Shown piece by piece: positions 25,884 to 35,903 of a DNA stretch of 42,797 nucleotides. The number at the start of each line of letters is the position of its first letter. Positions within the stretch are counted from its first letter, which is position 1. Source of the DNA: Mycobacterium sp. Marseille-P9652 (GTDB taxonomy: Bacteria > Actinomycetota > Actinomycetes > Mycobacteriales > Mycobacteriaceae); assembly GCF_902652685.1 (NCBI RefSeq), contig NZ_CACRUY010000046.1, positions 1 through 42,797 of the forward strand. The letters run 5' to 3'. Both the position numbers and the translations under genes were made by a program. The notes below the pieces were generated by a model that saw only the letters and a list, made by a program, of their open reading frames with translations, was not told the origin of the DNA and did no database searches.

Positions 25884-27467
25884 TCATCGGCGCATGGGGA
25901 CGGCTAGGTAGTACTCCAGCCGCCGGGCGCTGTCGACGGTGAAGCCCAGCGCCGTGGCCACGCCGTCGTCGTCCGACAGCAGCCAGCGCTCGGTGTGCTG
26001 GCGCTGGAATTCCGTCCACGACGGCACGGTGAACCGTTCCAGGACGGTGTCGGGCTGTTCGAGGCTGCGGTAGAGCCGCCAACTGTGGCCACCCGTCCGC
26101 AGGCGAGAGCGCCGCACCGCGCTCATCGCGTCGACGAAACAGGAGAGCTCGCCTTCCGGCACCCGGTACCAAACGGTCACCAGGACCGGCCCGTCGTTGG
26201 GGTGTGGCTCGAACAACAGCAGCGGCGACGGCCATGCCCTCGAGATGTCGCGGCTCAGCTTCCCGGTCGCCGGTCGCAGCGGGAGCACGGCGACGCTCAG
26301 GGCGGCGAAGCCGAGTAACGCCGCCGAGCACAGCAGCGCGATGCCAAGCCCGGCGTGCGTGGCGACGACACCCCAGAGATATGCCCCGAGTGCCTGGGAT
26401 CCCGTAAACACCAGCAGATACATCGACAACCCGCGGGCCCGGACCCAGCGCGGCAATTGGAGCTGCGCCGCCGCGTTCAGCGTCGTCAACGTGATCAGCC
26501 AGGTCATCCCCGACAGTGCCAGGAAGGGTATCGCAGCGGCGAAGGGCAGCCAGGCCACCGCAATTGTCGCCAGGCCGTATCCGGCGGCGCAGGCCGCCAG
26601 CAGGGCGTTCGGTGAAATCCTTTCGCGCAGGGGCGCGGGAACCGCGACCGCCAGCACCGCGCCAAAACCTATGGTGCCCAGCGCCACGCCGTAGCCACCG
26701 GCCCCGAGGTGCCAGCTGCGGGCGGCGGCCACCGGCAACAGGGCCAGCAGGGCCGAGGCGGGGAACACGAAAAGCGCTGCGCGCAAAAGGATCCGGCGGA
26801 AGATCGGACCGTTGACCACGTAGTGCAGTCCGTTGGCGATGGCCTGACCGATGCGTTCCCGTTCGATGGGCGCCATCTGCTTGGGTCGTTGCCAGGCCCA
26901 CAGGGCGATCATGATTCCCGTGAACGAGATGGCGTTGAGCGCGAAAACGGCTGCGGCACCGGCCAAGGCGACGACCAGGCCGCCGATCGCCGGTCCGATC
27001 GCCCGGGCGATGTTGACCGAGACGCTGGCCAGGGTGGCGGCGGCCGGGATCTCTTCGCGCGGGACGACCTCGGGTTGGATCGCCTGCCAGGCCGGTGCGG
27101 TCAGAGCTGAGGCGAGGCCGACGGCCGCGGTGAACGCCAGCAGTAGCGCCGGGGTGAGGCCGCCGAGGTAGGTCAGCAACGCCAGGGCGAGCGTCACCAC
27201 CACCGCATAGGACTGCAGGAACAGCAGCAACCGCCGCCGGTCGAACAGGTCGGCAATCACACCGGCGAACAAGGCCAGAACCAGCGTCGGCCCGAGGCTC
27301 GCCGTCTGGACCAGCGCCACGATGGTGGCGCTACTGTGCTGCTCGACCAGGAACCACTGCGCCGCCACGCCCTGCATCCACGTGCCGAGGTTGGAGACGA
27401 ATTGCGCGACGAACAGGCTGCGAAACACACGGTGGCGCAACGGTGCCAGTGTCGACGGCTGCTCCAT
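25884..27467 (-). CDS. MFS exporter (EntS-like) with C-terminal soluble domain
   Basis: A 527-aa major facilitator protein of the MFS_3/EntS group. About 12 hydrophobic segments span residues 12-410, with the loop signature between helices 2 and 3 (GVIADLFDRRRLLLF). The last 110 residues (about 415-527) are soluble. The stretch VLVTVWYRVPEGELSCFVDA and the HSWRLYRS and VPSWTEFQRQH segments resemble a ferredoxin-like dimeric alpha/beta barrel (ABM/NIPSNAP-like), as seen fused to other MFS_3 proteins. It likely exports a small molecule such as a siderophore or drug; the substrate is not known. The gene begins 18 bases after the zinc peptidase stop on the same strand. It is not at this place in M. 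tuberculosis. Confidence 0.87.
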   Translation of the reverse strand: MEQPSTLAPLRHRVFRSLFVAQFVSNLGTWMQGVAAQWFLVEQHSSATIVALVQTASLGPTLVLALFAGVIADLFDRRRLLLFLQSYAVVVTLALALLTYLGGLTPALLLAFTAAVGLASALTAPAWQAIQPEVVPREEIPAAATLASVSVNIARAIGPAIGGLVVALAGAAAVFALNAISFTGIMIALWAWQRPKQMAPIERERIGQAIANGLHYVVNGPIFRRILLRAALFVFPASALLALLPVAAARSWHLGAGGYGVALGTIGFGAVLAVAVPAPLRERISPNALLAACAAGYGLATIAVAWLPFAAAIPFLALSGMTWLITLTTLNAAAQLQLPRWVRARGLSMYLLVFTGSQALGAYLWGVVATHAGLGIALLCSAALLGFAALSVAVLPLRPATGKLSRDISRAWPSPLLLFEPHPNDGPVLVTVWYRVPEGELSCFVDAMSAVRRSRLRTGGHSWRLYRSLEQPDTVLERFTVPSWTEFQRQHTERWLLSDDDGVATALGFTVDSARRLEYYLAVPMRR

Positions 27468-27485
27468 GGCGTGGGCTGCCGGCTG

Positions 27486-28364
27486 CTAGCCGAGGTTCGG
27501 CGCCGAGAACGTGTCGCACTGGTTCGGGTCACCGCTCTGGTAACCGACGGTGAACCAGTGCTGGCGCTGCGCCGACGAGCCGTGCGTCCACGACTCGGGG
27601 TTGACGCGCCCGGTGGCTTCCTTCTGGATGCGGTCATCGCCGACCGAGGCCGCCGCCGACAGCGCGTCGGCGATGTCCTTGTCGCTCAGCGGCTGCAGGT
27701 AGGGCACGCCGGTGCTCTCCTGCTTGACCGTCGACGCGTAGTGCGCCCAGATGCCGGCGTAGCAGTCGGCCTGTAGCTCGGTGCGCACGCCGTTGCCGCC
27801 GGCGCCCTGCGCGCCCTGCTGCGAGCGGCCCAGGACGCCCTGCAGCTGCTGGACGTGGTGCCCGTACTCGTGGGCGACGACGTACTCCTGCGCGAACGGC
27901 CCACCGCTGGAACCGAACTTGTCGACCAGCTCCTGGAAGAACTCGGTGTCGAAGTACGCCGTCTGGTCCACCGGGCAGTAGAACGGCCCGACGGCCGTCG
28001 TGGCGGGCCCGCAGCCGGTGTCGACAGAGCCGGTGAACAGCCGCAGATGGGGCCGGGTGTACTTGCGGGGCATCAGCTGGTGCCAGACGGCGTCCACGGA
28101 GTTGCCGGTGGCCACCACCCGGCACTGCACGTACTTGTTGGCGTCGGCGCCCGTCTTGCACTGGCTGAGGTCGAACCCGGGCGCCGAGTCGTATTGGGTG
28201 TCCATGGGCTGCTGGCTCAGCACGCCGCCGGGGTCGACGCCGAAAAACAACGCGAGAAAGATGATCAGCAGCCCGCCGGCGCCGCCCCCGAGGGCCATGC
28301 GCATGCCGCCCCCGCCGGAGCTCGACGCGGTGCTGGTGTCGATCTGCATTCCGTCGTTGAACAT
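27486..28364 (-). CDS. Membrane-anchored neutral zinc metallopeptidase (YpfJ family, Rv2575 type)
   Basis: A 292-aa protein of the predicted neutral zinc metallopeptidase family (YpfJ, PF04228). A Gly-rich cytoplasmic start is followed by one membrane helix (about 28-42). The large outer domain has HEYGH (His165, His169 as zinc ligands, Glu166 catalytic) and the downstream helix TELQADCYAG supplying the third ligand. Several Cys suggest disulfides. The protein substrate is unknown. The length and the start match M. tuberculosis Rv2575. The ATG sits six bases after a TAGATT -10 element, so leaderless. The MFS gene follows closely and may be cotranscribed. M. tuberculosis Rv2574, next door there, is missing here. 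Confidence 0.9.
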   Translation of the reverse strand: MFNDGMQIDTSTASSSGGGGMRMALGGGAGGLLIIFLALFFGVDPGGVLSQQPMDTQYDSAPGFDLSQCKTGADANKYVQCRVVATGNSVDAVWHQLMPRKYTRPHLRLFTGSVDTGCGPATTAVGPFYCPVDQTAYFDTEFFQELVDKFGSSGGPFAQEYVVAHEYGHHVQQLQGVLGRSQQGAQGAGGNGVRTELQADCYAGIWAHYASTVKQESTGVPYLQPLSDKDIADALSAAASVGDDRIQKEATGRVNPESWTHGSSAQRQHWFTVGYQSGDPNQCDTFSAPNLG

Positions 28365-28370
28365 CGCACT

Positions 28371-28376
28371 AATCTA
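28371..28376 (-). promoter_or_regulatory. -10 element for leaderless zinc peptidase mRNA
   Basis: Minus-strand TAGATT (TANNNT), six bases, then ATG at 28364. It lies in the 28-base gap after the reductase gene. Confidence 0.45.
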
Positions 28377-28392
28377 TCCGGTTGTGGCGGGT

Positions 28393-29280
28393 CTATCCCG
28401 GGCCGTCGCTCGCCGCCGCCAACAGCGGGACCACCACGTCGCTGATCGGGGTGCGCAGCCCGTGGGCCCGCGCCTTGCGGACGATCACCCCGTTACGGAT
28501 GTCCCACTCCATCGGCCGGTGCTGCTCGCGATCAGCCAGGATCGACGTCCCCATGTCCTCCGGGGCGCGGCGGAACAGCTCGACCAGCTCGTCGGCCACC
28601 GCGTCGTCCAGCCGGGCGCCCTCGGCCCGCGCGACGGCCAGGCACTCCGCGACGTAGGCGCGCGACAGCGCGGCCACGTCGTCGCGGCGGAACATCCCCG
28701 ACCGGCGCCCCGACAGCGCCATGAACCCGGCCAGTGCATTGGTCAGCAACTTGCGCCAGGCGGCCGTGATGATGTCGGGGTCGCAGTCGACGCGGCAGCC
28801 GGCGCCGCGCAGCAGTTCGGCGAGCTCCTCCGCCGCGGGGCCGCTGGGCAGCACCAGCGCCGCCTCACTGCGCAGCCGCACCCAGCCCGCGGGCTGGGTT
28901 TCGGCCGAGTACCAGACGATCCCGGGCACCACCGGCGAGGACGGGCAGTGCGGCTTCACCTGCTCGACCTGCTCGACACCGTTCTGCAGCACGGCGACCG
29001 TCGTGTGTTCGTCGCAGAGGCGCGTCAGCCAGGCCCCGGCCTGTGGGTTCTGGGTCGCCTTGACCGCGAGGACGACGACGTCGACCGTGCCGGTGACCGC
29101 GCCGGGATCGGTGAGCACCGGGCCGGGAACCACGATCGGGTCGGAGCCGTCGGGCCGCAGTTCGATGGTGTCGCGGGGGGTGCGCCCGCACACCAGCACC
29201 GGGTGCCCGGCCCGGTGCAGCAGCGCGGCGACCGTCGTGCCGACGGCGCCCGGACCGACGAGTGCGATTCTGGTGGCGAT
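28393..29280 (-). CDS. Ketopantoate reductase-like NAD(P)-binding protein (Rv2573 type), probable ATC start
   Basis: A 295-aa protein of the ApbA/PanE family, which reduces 2-dehydropantoate to pantoate with NADPH. It has the N-terminal Rossmann motif [12 protein letters not shown], then [10 protein letters not shown] and LQNGVEQ, and a C-terminal helical domain with [13 protein letters not shown]. True PanE activity is not assured. The Rossmann strand begins at ATC 29280 (frame IATRIALVG) where homologues, as I recall, have ATG. A TAATTT -10 lies seven bases before this ATC, exactly leaderless spacing. The nearest upstream alternative is GTG 29313 (306 aa), which would add 11 residues upstream of that -10. 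It is divergent from aspS. Confidence 0.8.
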   Translation of the reverse strand: MATRIALVGPGAVGTTVAALLHRAGHPVLVCGRTPRDTIELRPDGSDPIVVPGPVLTDPGAVTGTVDVVVLAVKATQNPQAGAWLTRLCDEHTTVAVLQNGVEQVEQVKPHCPSSPVVPGIVWYSAETQPAGWVRLRSEAALVLPSGPAAEELAELLRGAGCRVDCDPDIITAAWRKLLTNALAGFMALSGRRSGMFRRDDVAALSRAYVAECLAVARAEGARLDDAVADELVELFRRAPEDMGTSILADREQHRPMEWDIRNGVIVRKARAHGLRTPISDVVVPLLAAASDGPG

Positions 29281-29287
29281 AGGACAG

Positions 29288-29293
29288 AAATTA
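29288..29293 (-). promoter_or_regulatory. -10 element placed for a leaderless start at ATC 29280
   Basis: Minus-strand TAATTT, seven bases, then ATC. The element argues that the transcript begins at the codon homologous to ATG in relatives. Confidence 0.45.
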
Positions 29294-29301
29294 CCTGCCT
29301 C

Positions 29302-29307
29302 TAGACT
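29302..29307 (+). promoter_or_regulatory. Probable -10 of the aspS promoter
   Basis: TAGACT (TANNNT) 34 bases before the aspS GTG would give a leader of about 28 bases containing the AGGGGAG ribosome site (29331-29337). Confidence 0.4.
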
Positions 29308-29341
29308 GGGCACTCGTTCCAACTGGTCGAAGGGGAGTTTT

Positions 29342-31113
<1,772 letters not shown>

Positions 31114-31117
<4 letters not shown>

Positions 31118-31545
31118 GCGAAATGCCCGACACCCAGACCATCAACTCGTTCAACCAGAGCATCATCGACGAGTTCCGATCCAACGGCGGCAAGGTCGGC
31201 GGCCAGTTCGAGGGCGCCACGTTGCTCCTGCTGCACACCACCGGCGCCAAGTCGGGCGAGCCGCGGGTTTCGCCGCTGGCGTACTTCGACATCGACGGCA
31301 AGCTGATCATCATCGGCTCGTTCGCCGGGGCCCCCGTCAGCCCGGCATGGGTCCACAACCTGCGCGCCAATCCCGCCGCCCGCGTAGAGGTTGGCACCGA
31401 GCAGTTCGACGTTACCGCCCACGAGCTGCCCCGCACCGAGCGCGACGCGCTGTTCGACAAGATCTCCGCCGCCGCGCCGGGCTTCGCCGAGTACCAGTCC
31501 AAGACGAGCAGGGTCATACCGCTGTTCGAGTTGCGGCGAACCTGA
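31114..31545 (+). CDS. Deazaflavin (F420)-dependent nitroreductase-family protein (Ddn-like)
   Basis: A 143-aa protein of the Ddn split-beta-barrel family that binds coenzyme F420. The family pattern is clear: [19 protein letters not shown] (about 37-55), then a GSFAGAP...[18 protein letters not shown] stretch (about 69-94). Members reduce quinones or nitro compounds using reduced F420; the substrate here is unknown. The ATG overlaps the aspS stop by four bases (ATGA), so it is translated from the aspS transcript. In M. tuberculosis, Rv2571c follows aspS directly, so this gene is an addition to the locus. Confidence 0.88.
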
Positions 31546-31584
31546 CGCTCGCCTCCCGCGCCGGCGGTGCGGTAAGCAGGCAAC

Positions 31585-32607
31585 GTGAAATCGTTGCGCG
31601 CCGCGGCGCGCGCCGGCCTCAGGCGGCTGCGCGACCGGTGGTTCAACCTCGTGCAGACGGCGGTCGCCGCGGGGTTGGCCTGGTTCCTCACCCACGACCT
31701 GCTGCACCACCCGCAGCCGTTCTTCGCGCCGATCGCCGCCGCGGTGTGCCTGTCGATCAGCAACGTCCTGCGCGCACAGCGCGCCGTCCAGATGATGATC
31801 GGGGTGACGCTCGGCATCGGGCTGGGGACGCTGGTCCAGTGGGTGCTCGGGCCGGGCGCCGTCGCCATCGGCGTCGCCGCCCTGTTCGCGTTGGTCGTGG
31901 CGATGGTGATCGGGACGGGCTTCATCGGCCAGGGCATGATGTTCGCCAACCAGACCGTCGTCTCGTCGATCCTGGTGATCGCCCTCTACCGCAGCGGTGT
32001 CGGCCTGGAGCGTGTCCTCGACTCCCTGGTCGGCGGCGTCTTGGCGATCGTGTTCGCCGTGCTGCTGTTCCCGGCCGACCCGATGAAGGTGCTGCGGCGG
32101 GCGCGCGCCGGCGTGCTCGGCGTCCTGCACAACGTCCTGGCGCGCAGCGCCGACGTCGCCGCGGGACGGCGGGCGGTTCCGGGGGACTGGCCGCTGTCGG
32201 CCGTCGACCGGGTGCACGAACAAATCGGCGGGCTGATCGAGGCGCGGACCACCGCCCGTCAGGCCGTGCGGATCTCGCCGCCGCGGTGGCGCATGCGGGC
32301 CGCCGTCTACGCCGCCGACCACCAGGCCGTCCACGTCGCCCTGCTGGCCGGCTCGGTGCTGCAACTGGCGCGCCTGGTCGACGCTCCCGCGTCGGGCACG
32401 GTCCACACCGTGCTGGTCGAACTTGCGGCGGCCGCCGCGCTGGTGGAAACCGATCCGGCCGGGGCGTCGGCGTACATCGCCGCCGCGCGCCACTGCGCCT
32501 CATCGCTGCTGACCGACGCCCGCGAGAAGGACGACGTGGTGCTGGCCGACGTCGTCTCGGCCTGCGTCGACGACCTGCAGCGGGTCATCGACCTGCGGCG
32601 GGTGTGA
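31585..32607 (+). CDS. FUSC/aromatic-acid-exporter-like membrane protein (Rv2571c type)
   Basis: A 340-aa membrane protein. The N-terminal half (about 20-170) has five or six hydrophobic segments, with the FUSC/ArAE-like pattern PFFAPIAAAVCLSISN near residues 45-60. The C-terminal half is a soluble, Ala-rich helical domain. Related proteins export aromatic acids or are fused to p-hydroxybenzoate efflux systems; the substrate here is unknown. The start is GTG 31585. A near-consensus TAAGCA lies six bases before it, a weak leaderless candidate. It follows the Ddn-like gene by 39 bases on the same strand and may share its transcript. It is convergent with the YjbR gene, with four bases between the stops. 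Confidence 0.85.
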   Translation: MKSLRAAARAGLRRLRDRWFNLVQTAVAAGLAWFLTHDLLHHPQPFFAPIAAAVCLSISNVLRAQRAVQMMIGVTLGIGLGTLVQWVLGPGAVAIGVAALFALVVAMVIGTGFIGQGMMFANQTVVSSILVIALYRSGVGLERVLDSLVGGVLAIVFAVLLFPADPMKVLRRARAGVLGVLHNVLARSADVAAGRRAVPGDWPLSAVDRVHEQIGGLIEARTTARQAVRISPPRWRMRAAVYAADHQAVHVALLAGSVLQLARLVDAPASGTVHTVLVELAAAAALVETDPAGASAYIAAARHCASSLLTDAREKDDVVLADVVSACVDDLQRVIDLRRV

Positions 32608-32611
32608 GCGC

Positions 32612-32998
32612 CTACATCGCGGCGAGGAACTCCTGGACGAGCTTCTTGGGCGCCTGGGTCAGCCAGGCCTCGGTGATCAGCTCCTCGAGCGCGCGGACCG
32701 AGGCCTCGGAGAGCCGCACCAGCACCGCCGGGTAGCCGTCGAAGTGCGGCGTCGTGAAGTAGATCGACGGCTCGTCGGCGATCAGCGCGAACTTGACGCC
32801 CTCGTCGGACACCCGCACACCGAGGATGTCGCCCTCGGGCGCCTGGACCCCGGCCCGCGACAGCGCCGCGCGGTCCGATGGGCGGAGGGGCCGCTCCCAC
32901 GCCAGCAACTTCTTGCCGACCCGCCAGTCGTGCGGTGACGGCTCCGAGGTGAGGGCCAGCCCGCCCACGATGCGGGCGACGTCGTCCCACGTGGCCAC
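32612..32998 (-). CDS. YjbR/MmcQ-family protein (Rv2570 type)
   Basis: A 128-aa protein of the YjbR (MmcQ-like) family, a small DNA-binding-like double-wing fold of unknown role. It starts ATWDDVARIVGGLALTSE, typical of the family, and has the characteristic middle with KLLAWERPL and a C-terminal helix rich in Leu/Ala. The start is GTG with GGGAGGAC nine bases upstream. Length matches M. tuberculosis Rv2570 as I recall it. It is divergent from the transglutaminase gene (72 bases) and convergent with the FUSC-like gene. Confidence 0.85.
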   Translation of the reverse strand: MATWDDVARIVGGLALTSEPSPHDWRVGKKLLAWERPLRPSDRAALSRAGVQAPEGDILGVRVSDEGVKFALIADEPSIYFTTPHFDGYPAVLVRLSEASVRALEELITEAWLTQAPKKLVQEFLAAM

Positions 32999-33069
32999 CT
33001 CTCGATTGTCCTCCCGCTTTGTTGCGGTTGGCTCGCGATTGGCAAACGGTCTGTGGTGGGATCAGCATC

Positions 33070-34011
33070 GTGGGTGACGACGAATCCGGGGTCGCGCGCC
33101 GCCATCGCGTCACGCACCGCACGGAGTACCGCTACTCCGACGTGGTGACGAGCTCGTACGGCCGCGGGTTCCTCACGCCGCGCGACTCGCTGCGCCAGCG
33201 CTGCGTCGCCCACCGGCTGATCGTCGATCCGGCGCCGGCCGACCGTTCCACCAGCCTCGACTGCTACGGCAACATCAGCTCTTATTTCCATGTCACCGAG
33301 CCGCACCGCGCGCTGACGATCACCAGCGACAGCATCGTCGACGTGTATCCGCCGCCGCCCGAGCGGTACACCAGCGGGCCGGCCGTGCAGCCGTGGGAGT
33401 TCTCCCGGCCCGCCGGCCGCCGGGGAGCGCTCGCCGCCGAGTTCACCCTGGACCTGAACCCGCCGGAGATCACCGACGAGGTGCGCGACTACGCCGCGCC
33501 CAGCTTCGAGCCGGACCGGCCGCTGGTCGACGTGCTGCGCGACCTCGCGTCGCGAATCTTCCGCGACTTCACCTACCGTTCGGGGTCGACGACGATTTCC
33601 ACCGGGGTCAAGGAGGTTCTGGCGGCCCGGGAAGGGGTATGTCAAGACTTTGCCAGGCTGGCGATCGCCTGCCTGCGCGCCAACGGTCTTGCGGCCAGCT
33701 ACGTCTCGGGGTACCTGGCCACCGACCCGCCCCCCGGAAAGGATCGCATGATCGGCATCGACGCCACCCACGCCTGGGCCGGGGTGTGGACCCCGCAGGA
33801 GCCCGGTCGGTTCGAGTGGCTTGGGCTCGATCCCACCAACGACCAGCTGGCCGACGAGCGGTACATCATCGTCGGCCGCGGCCGCGACTACGCGGATGTG
33901 CCGCCGCTGCGCGGCATCATCTACACCAACTCCGAACACAGCAAGATCGACGTCGCCGTCGACGTCGTCCCGTGGTCGGACTCGCTCGAAGGCGACCCCT
34001 TCGATGCGTGA
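33070..34011 (+). CDS. Transglutaminase-like cysteine protease (Rv2569c type)
   Basis: A 313-aa protein with an N-terminal bacterial transglutaminase domain (beta-rich, RVTHRTEYRYSDVV onward) and a transglutaminase/protease core. The likely triad is Cys191 (EGVCQDFARL), His234 (DATHAWAGVW) and Asp254 (LGLDPTND). No signal peptide is visible, so it should be cytoplasmic. GTG 33070 gives a length equal to M. tuberculosis Rv2569c; an upstream in-frame ATG at 33019 would add 17 residues unlike the family. Proteins of this type occur with circularly permuted ATP-grasp and alpha-E proteins, where they are predicted to cleave or transfer peptides. Its stop overlaps the start of the metallopeptidase gene by eight bases. 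Confidence 0.87.
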   Translation: MGDDESGVARRHRVTHRTEYRYSDVVTSSYGRGFLTPRDSLRQRCVAHRLIVDPAPADRSTSLDCYGNISSYFHVTEPHRALTITSDSIVDVYPPPPERYTSGPAVQPWEFSRPAGRRGALAAEFTLDLNPPEITDEVRDYAAPSFEPDRPLVDVLRDLASRIFRDFTYRSGSTTISTGVKEVLAAREGVCQDFARLAIACLRANGLAASYVSGYLATDPPPGKDRMIGIDATHAWAGVWTPQEPGRFEWLGLDPTNDQLADERYIIVGRGRDYADVPPLRGIIYTNSEHSKIDVAVDVVPWSDSLEGDPFDA

Positions 34012-35059
34012 CTTCCACTGCCCCAACTGCGGCCAGCGCCTGGCGTTCGAGAATTCCGAGTGCCTGTCGTGCCACAGCGCGCTCGGCTTCTCGCTCGAGC
34101 AGATGGCGTTGCTGGTGATCGCCAAGGGCGACCAGGGTGATCATGCCGGCGCCGTGGACGCAGACGACTACCAACTGTGCGCGAATCTTTATCTGGCCGA
34201 ATGCAATTGGCTGGTTCCCAAGAGCGACCGCGGCCATCTGTGCGTGTCGTGCGCGCTCACGCTGGAGCGGCCGAACGACGCCGACACCGACGGGCTGGCG
34301 GCCTTCGCCCGCGCCGAGGCGGCCAAGCGCCGGCTGATCGCCGAGTTGCACGAGCTGCGGCTGCCGATCATCGGTCGCGACCGGGACCCCGACTACGGGC
34401 TGGGCTTCCGGCTGTTGTCCAGCGCGCACGAGAAGGTGTTCACCGGGCACGAAAACGGGCTCATCACACTGGATTTGGCCGAGGGCGACGACGTCCATCG
34501 CGAACAGCTGCGGGTCGAGATGGAAGAGCCGTACCGCACGCTGCTGGGGCACTTCCGCCACGAGGTCGGCCACTACTACTTCTACCGGCTGGTCGCCCCG
34601 TCCGGCGACTACCTCGCCCGGTTCAACGAGCTGTTCGGGGACCCCGACGCCGACTATCAGGAGGCGCTGGACCGGCACTATCGCGACGGCGCGCCCGACG
34701 GCTGGGAGGAGAACTTCGTGTCGTCCTACGCGACCATGCACGCCGCCGAGGACTGGGCCGAGACGTTCGCCCACTACCTGCACATCCGCGACACGCTAGA
34801 CACCGCCGCCTGGTGCGGCCTGGCGCCGGCGTCGGCGACCTTCGACCGGCCCCTGTTGGGCCCCAGCGCTTTTCAGACGATCATCGACACGTGGCTGCCG
34901 CTGTCGTGGTCGCTGAACATGGTGAACCGGTCGATGGGCCACGACGACCTCTACCCGTTCGTGCTGCCGACGAAGGTGCTGGAGAAGATGCAGTTCATTC
35001 ACACCGTGATCGACGAGGTGACCTCGGACGAGCGGGGGCCGGCGGCAATCGCGGGCTAG
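34004..35059 (+). CDS. Zinc-ribbon zinc metallopeptidase (Rv2568c type)
   Basis: A 351-aa cytoplasmic protein of the putative zinc-binding metallopeptidase family (PF15887). A zinc ribbon at the N-terminus (Cys6, Cys9, Cys20, Cys23) is followed by a second Cys pair (Cys80, Cys83). The peptidase motif HEVGH is at 186-190, and a downstream EDWAETFAHYLHI segment supplies a Glu as third zinc ligand. The substrate is unknown. The ATG overlaps the stop of the transglutaminase gene by eight bases, so the pair is cotranslated. In M. tuberculosis Rv2567 follows directly, while here a membrane protein gene intervenes. Confidence 0.85.
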   Translation: MRDFHCPNCGQRLAFENSECLSCHSALGFSLEQMALLVIAKGDQGDHAGAVDADDYQLCANLYLAECNWLVPKSDRGHLCVSCALTLERPNDADTDGLAAFARAEAAKRRLIAELHELRLPIIGRDRDPDYGLGFRLLSSAHEKVFTGHENGLITLDLAEGDDVHREQLRVEMEEPYRTLLGHFRHEVGHYYFYRLVAPSGDYLARFNELFGDPDADYQEALDRHYRDGAPDGWEENFVSSYATMHAAEDWAETFAHYLHIRDTLDTAAWCGLAPASATFDRPLLGPSAFQTIIDTWLPLSWSLNMVNRSMGHDDLYPFVLPTKVLEKMQFIHTVIDEVTSDERGPAAIAG

Positions 35060-35138
35060 CAGAATCGACTGTGCGTCCACGGCGTTGAGCGTGAATCCTG
35101 GGATGCGACACGCCGGGTCGGGCCGCCACCAGTTCACT

Positions 35139-35157
35139 GTGAAAGCCATGGCTTCAC
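35139..35157. repeat. Imperfect palindrome before the DUF6629-like gene
   Basis: GTGAA-A-GCC-AT-GGC-TTCAC is a dyad with one unpaired A. The two-base centre makes an RNA hairpin unlikely, so a protein-binding site is the better guess. Confidence 0.35.
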
Positions 35158-35167
35158 ACTCGGGCGA

Positions 35168-35184
35168 GCCTGGCGCCTCCAGGC
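35168..35184 (+). terminator. Possible hairpin after the metallopeptidase gene
   Basis: GCCTGG-CGCCT-CCAGGC forms a six-base stem with a five-base loop, 109 bases past the stop of the upstream gene. No U-tract follows. Many mycobacterial terminators lack one, but support is weak. Confidence 0.3.
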
Positions 35185-35225
35185 AAGCTCGATTGGCCGC
35201 CCCTTGAACCGTGCACAATGGGGCG

Positions 35226-35903
35226 GTGTGCTTCTCGATAGCGGCCGATCTGGTGGTGGGCACCGCCCTGGTGCCGGTAGCGATCGCGACCCTGCGCGAA
35301 GTCAAGCTGTGGCGTGAGATTCCATTCGCTCTGCTACCCGCGGTGTTCTCGGTCCATCAGTTCCTCGAGGCGGCCGTGTGGCCCAACGGCGTCGTCTCCG
35401 CCGGGATGGCAGAGTTCGCCGTGCGGGCTTACATATTCATCGCGCTGCCGCTGCTTCCGGCGTTGGTCCCAGTGGGGATCTTGATGCTCGAACCGCGCGG
35501 CGCGCGACTGCGGGTGGCGCCGTTCGCGGTTCTCGGCGCCGTCGTTTCGGCCTATCTGGCTTTCGTGGTCCTCGCCGAACCAATCGGCGTCAAGAGGTGC
35601 CCCCACGCGCTGGAATACCAGACCGCCGCTCGCGAAAGCTACGTGTGGGCAACGCTCTACATCGTCGCCGTCATCGGGCCGGCATTGCTGTCTGGCTACC
35701 GCTCCATCGTGGCGTTCGGCTTGGCAAACCTGGTGGGCCTGGTTGCGGTGGCCCTCCTTTACTTCGAAGCGTTCGCGTCATTCTGGTGTATCTATGCCGC
35801 TGTGGTGTCGGTCTTGGTGCTGGTGCACATGCGGCGTCGTCGGCGGCTGCCCGATCCACACCGCTACCGCGGCGTCGCCATGGACGAGGCGGCATCGATC
35901 TAG
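35226..35903 (+). CDS. Multipass membrane protein, DUF6629-like
   Basis: A 225-aa protein with about seven hydrophobic segments and a short basic tail (MRRRRR). It begins CFSIAADLVVG and has VHQFLEAAVW near residue 47, resembling the DUF6629 family, whose members start MCFSxEADLV as I recall. Its function is unknown. GTG 35226 is preferred to GTG 35211 because the CFS motif then starts at residue 2. CACAAT six bases before this GTG is a weak -10 candidate. It is convergent with the ATP-grasp gene: both stops share the palindrome CTAG at 35900-35903. M. tuberculosis has no gene here. Confidence 0.75.
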   Translation: MCFSIAADLVVGTALVPVAIATLREVKLWREIPFALLPAVFSVHQFLEAAVWPNGVVSAGMAEFAVRAYIFIALPLLPALVPVGILMLEPRGARLRVAPFAVLGAVVSAYLAFVVLAEPIGVKRCPHALEYQTAARESYVWATLYIVAVIGPALLSGYRSIVAFGLANLVGLVAVALLYFEAFASFWCIYAAVVSVLVLVHMRRRRRLPDPHRYRGVAMDEAASI

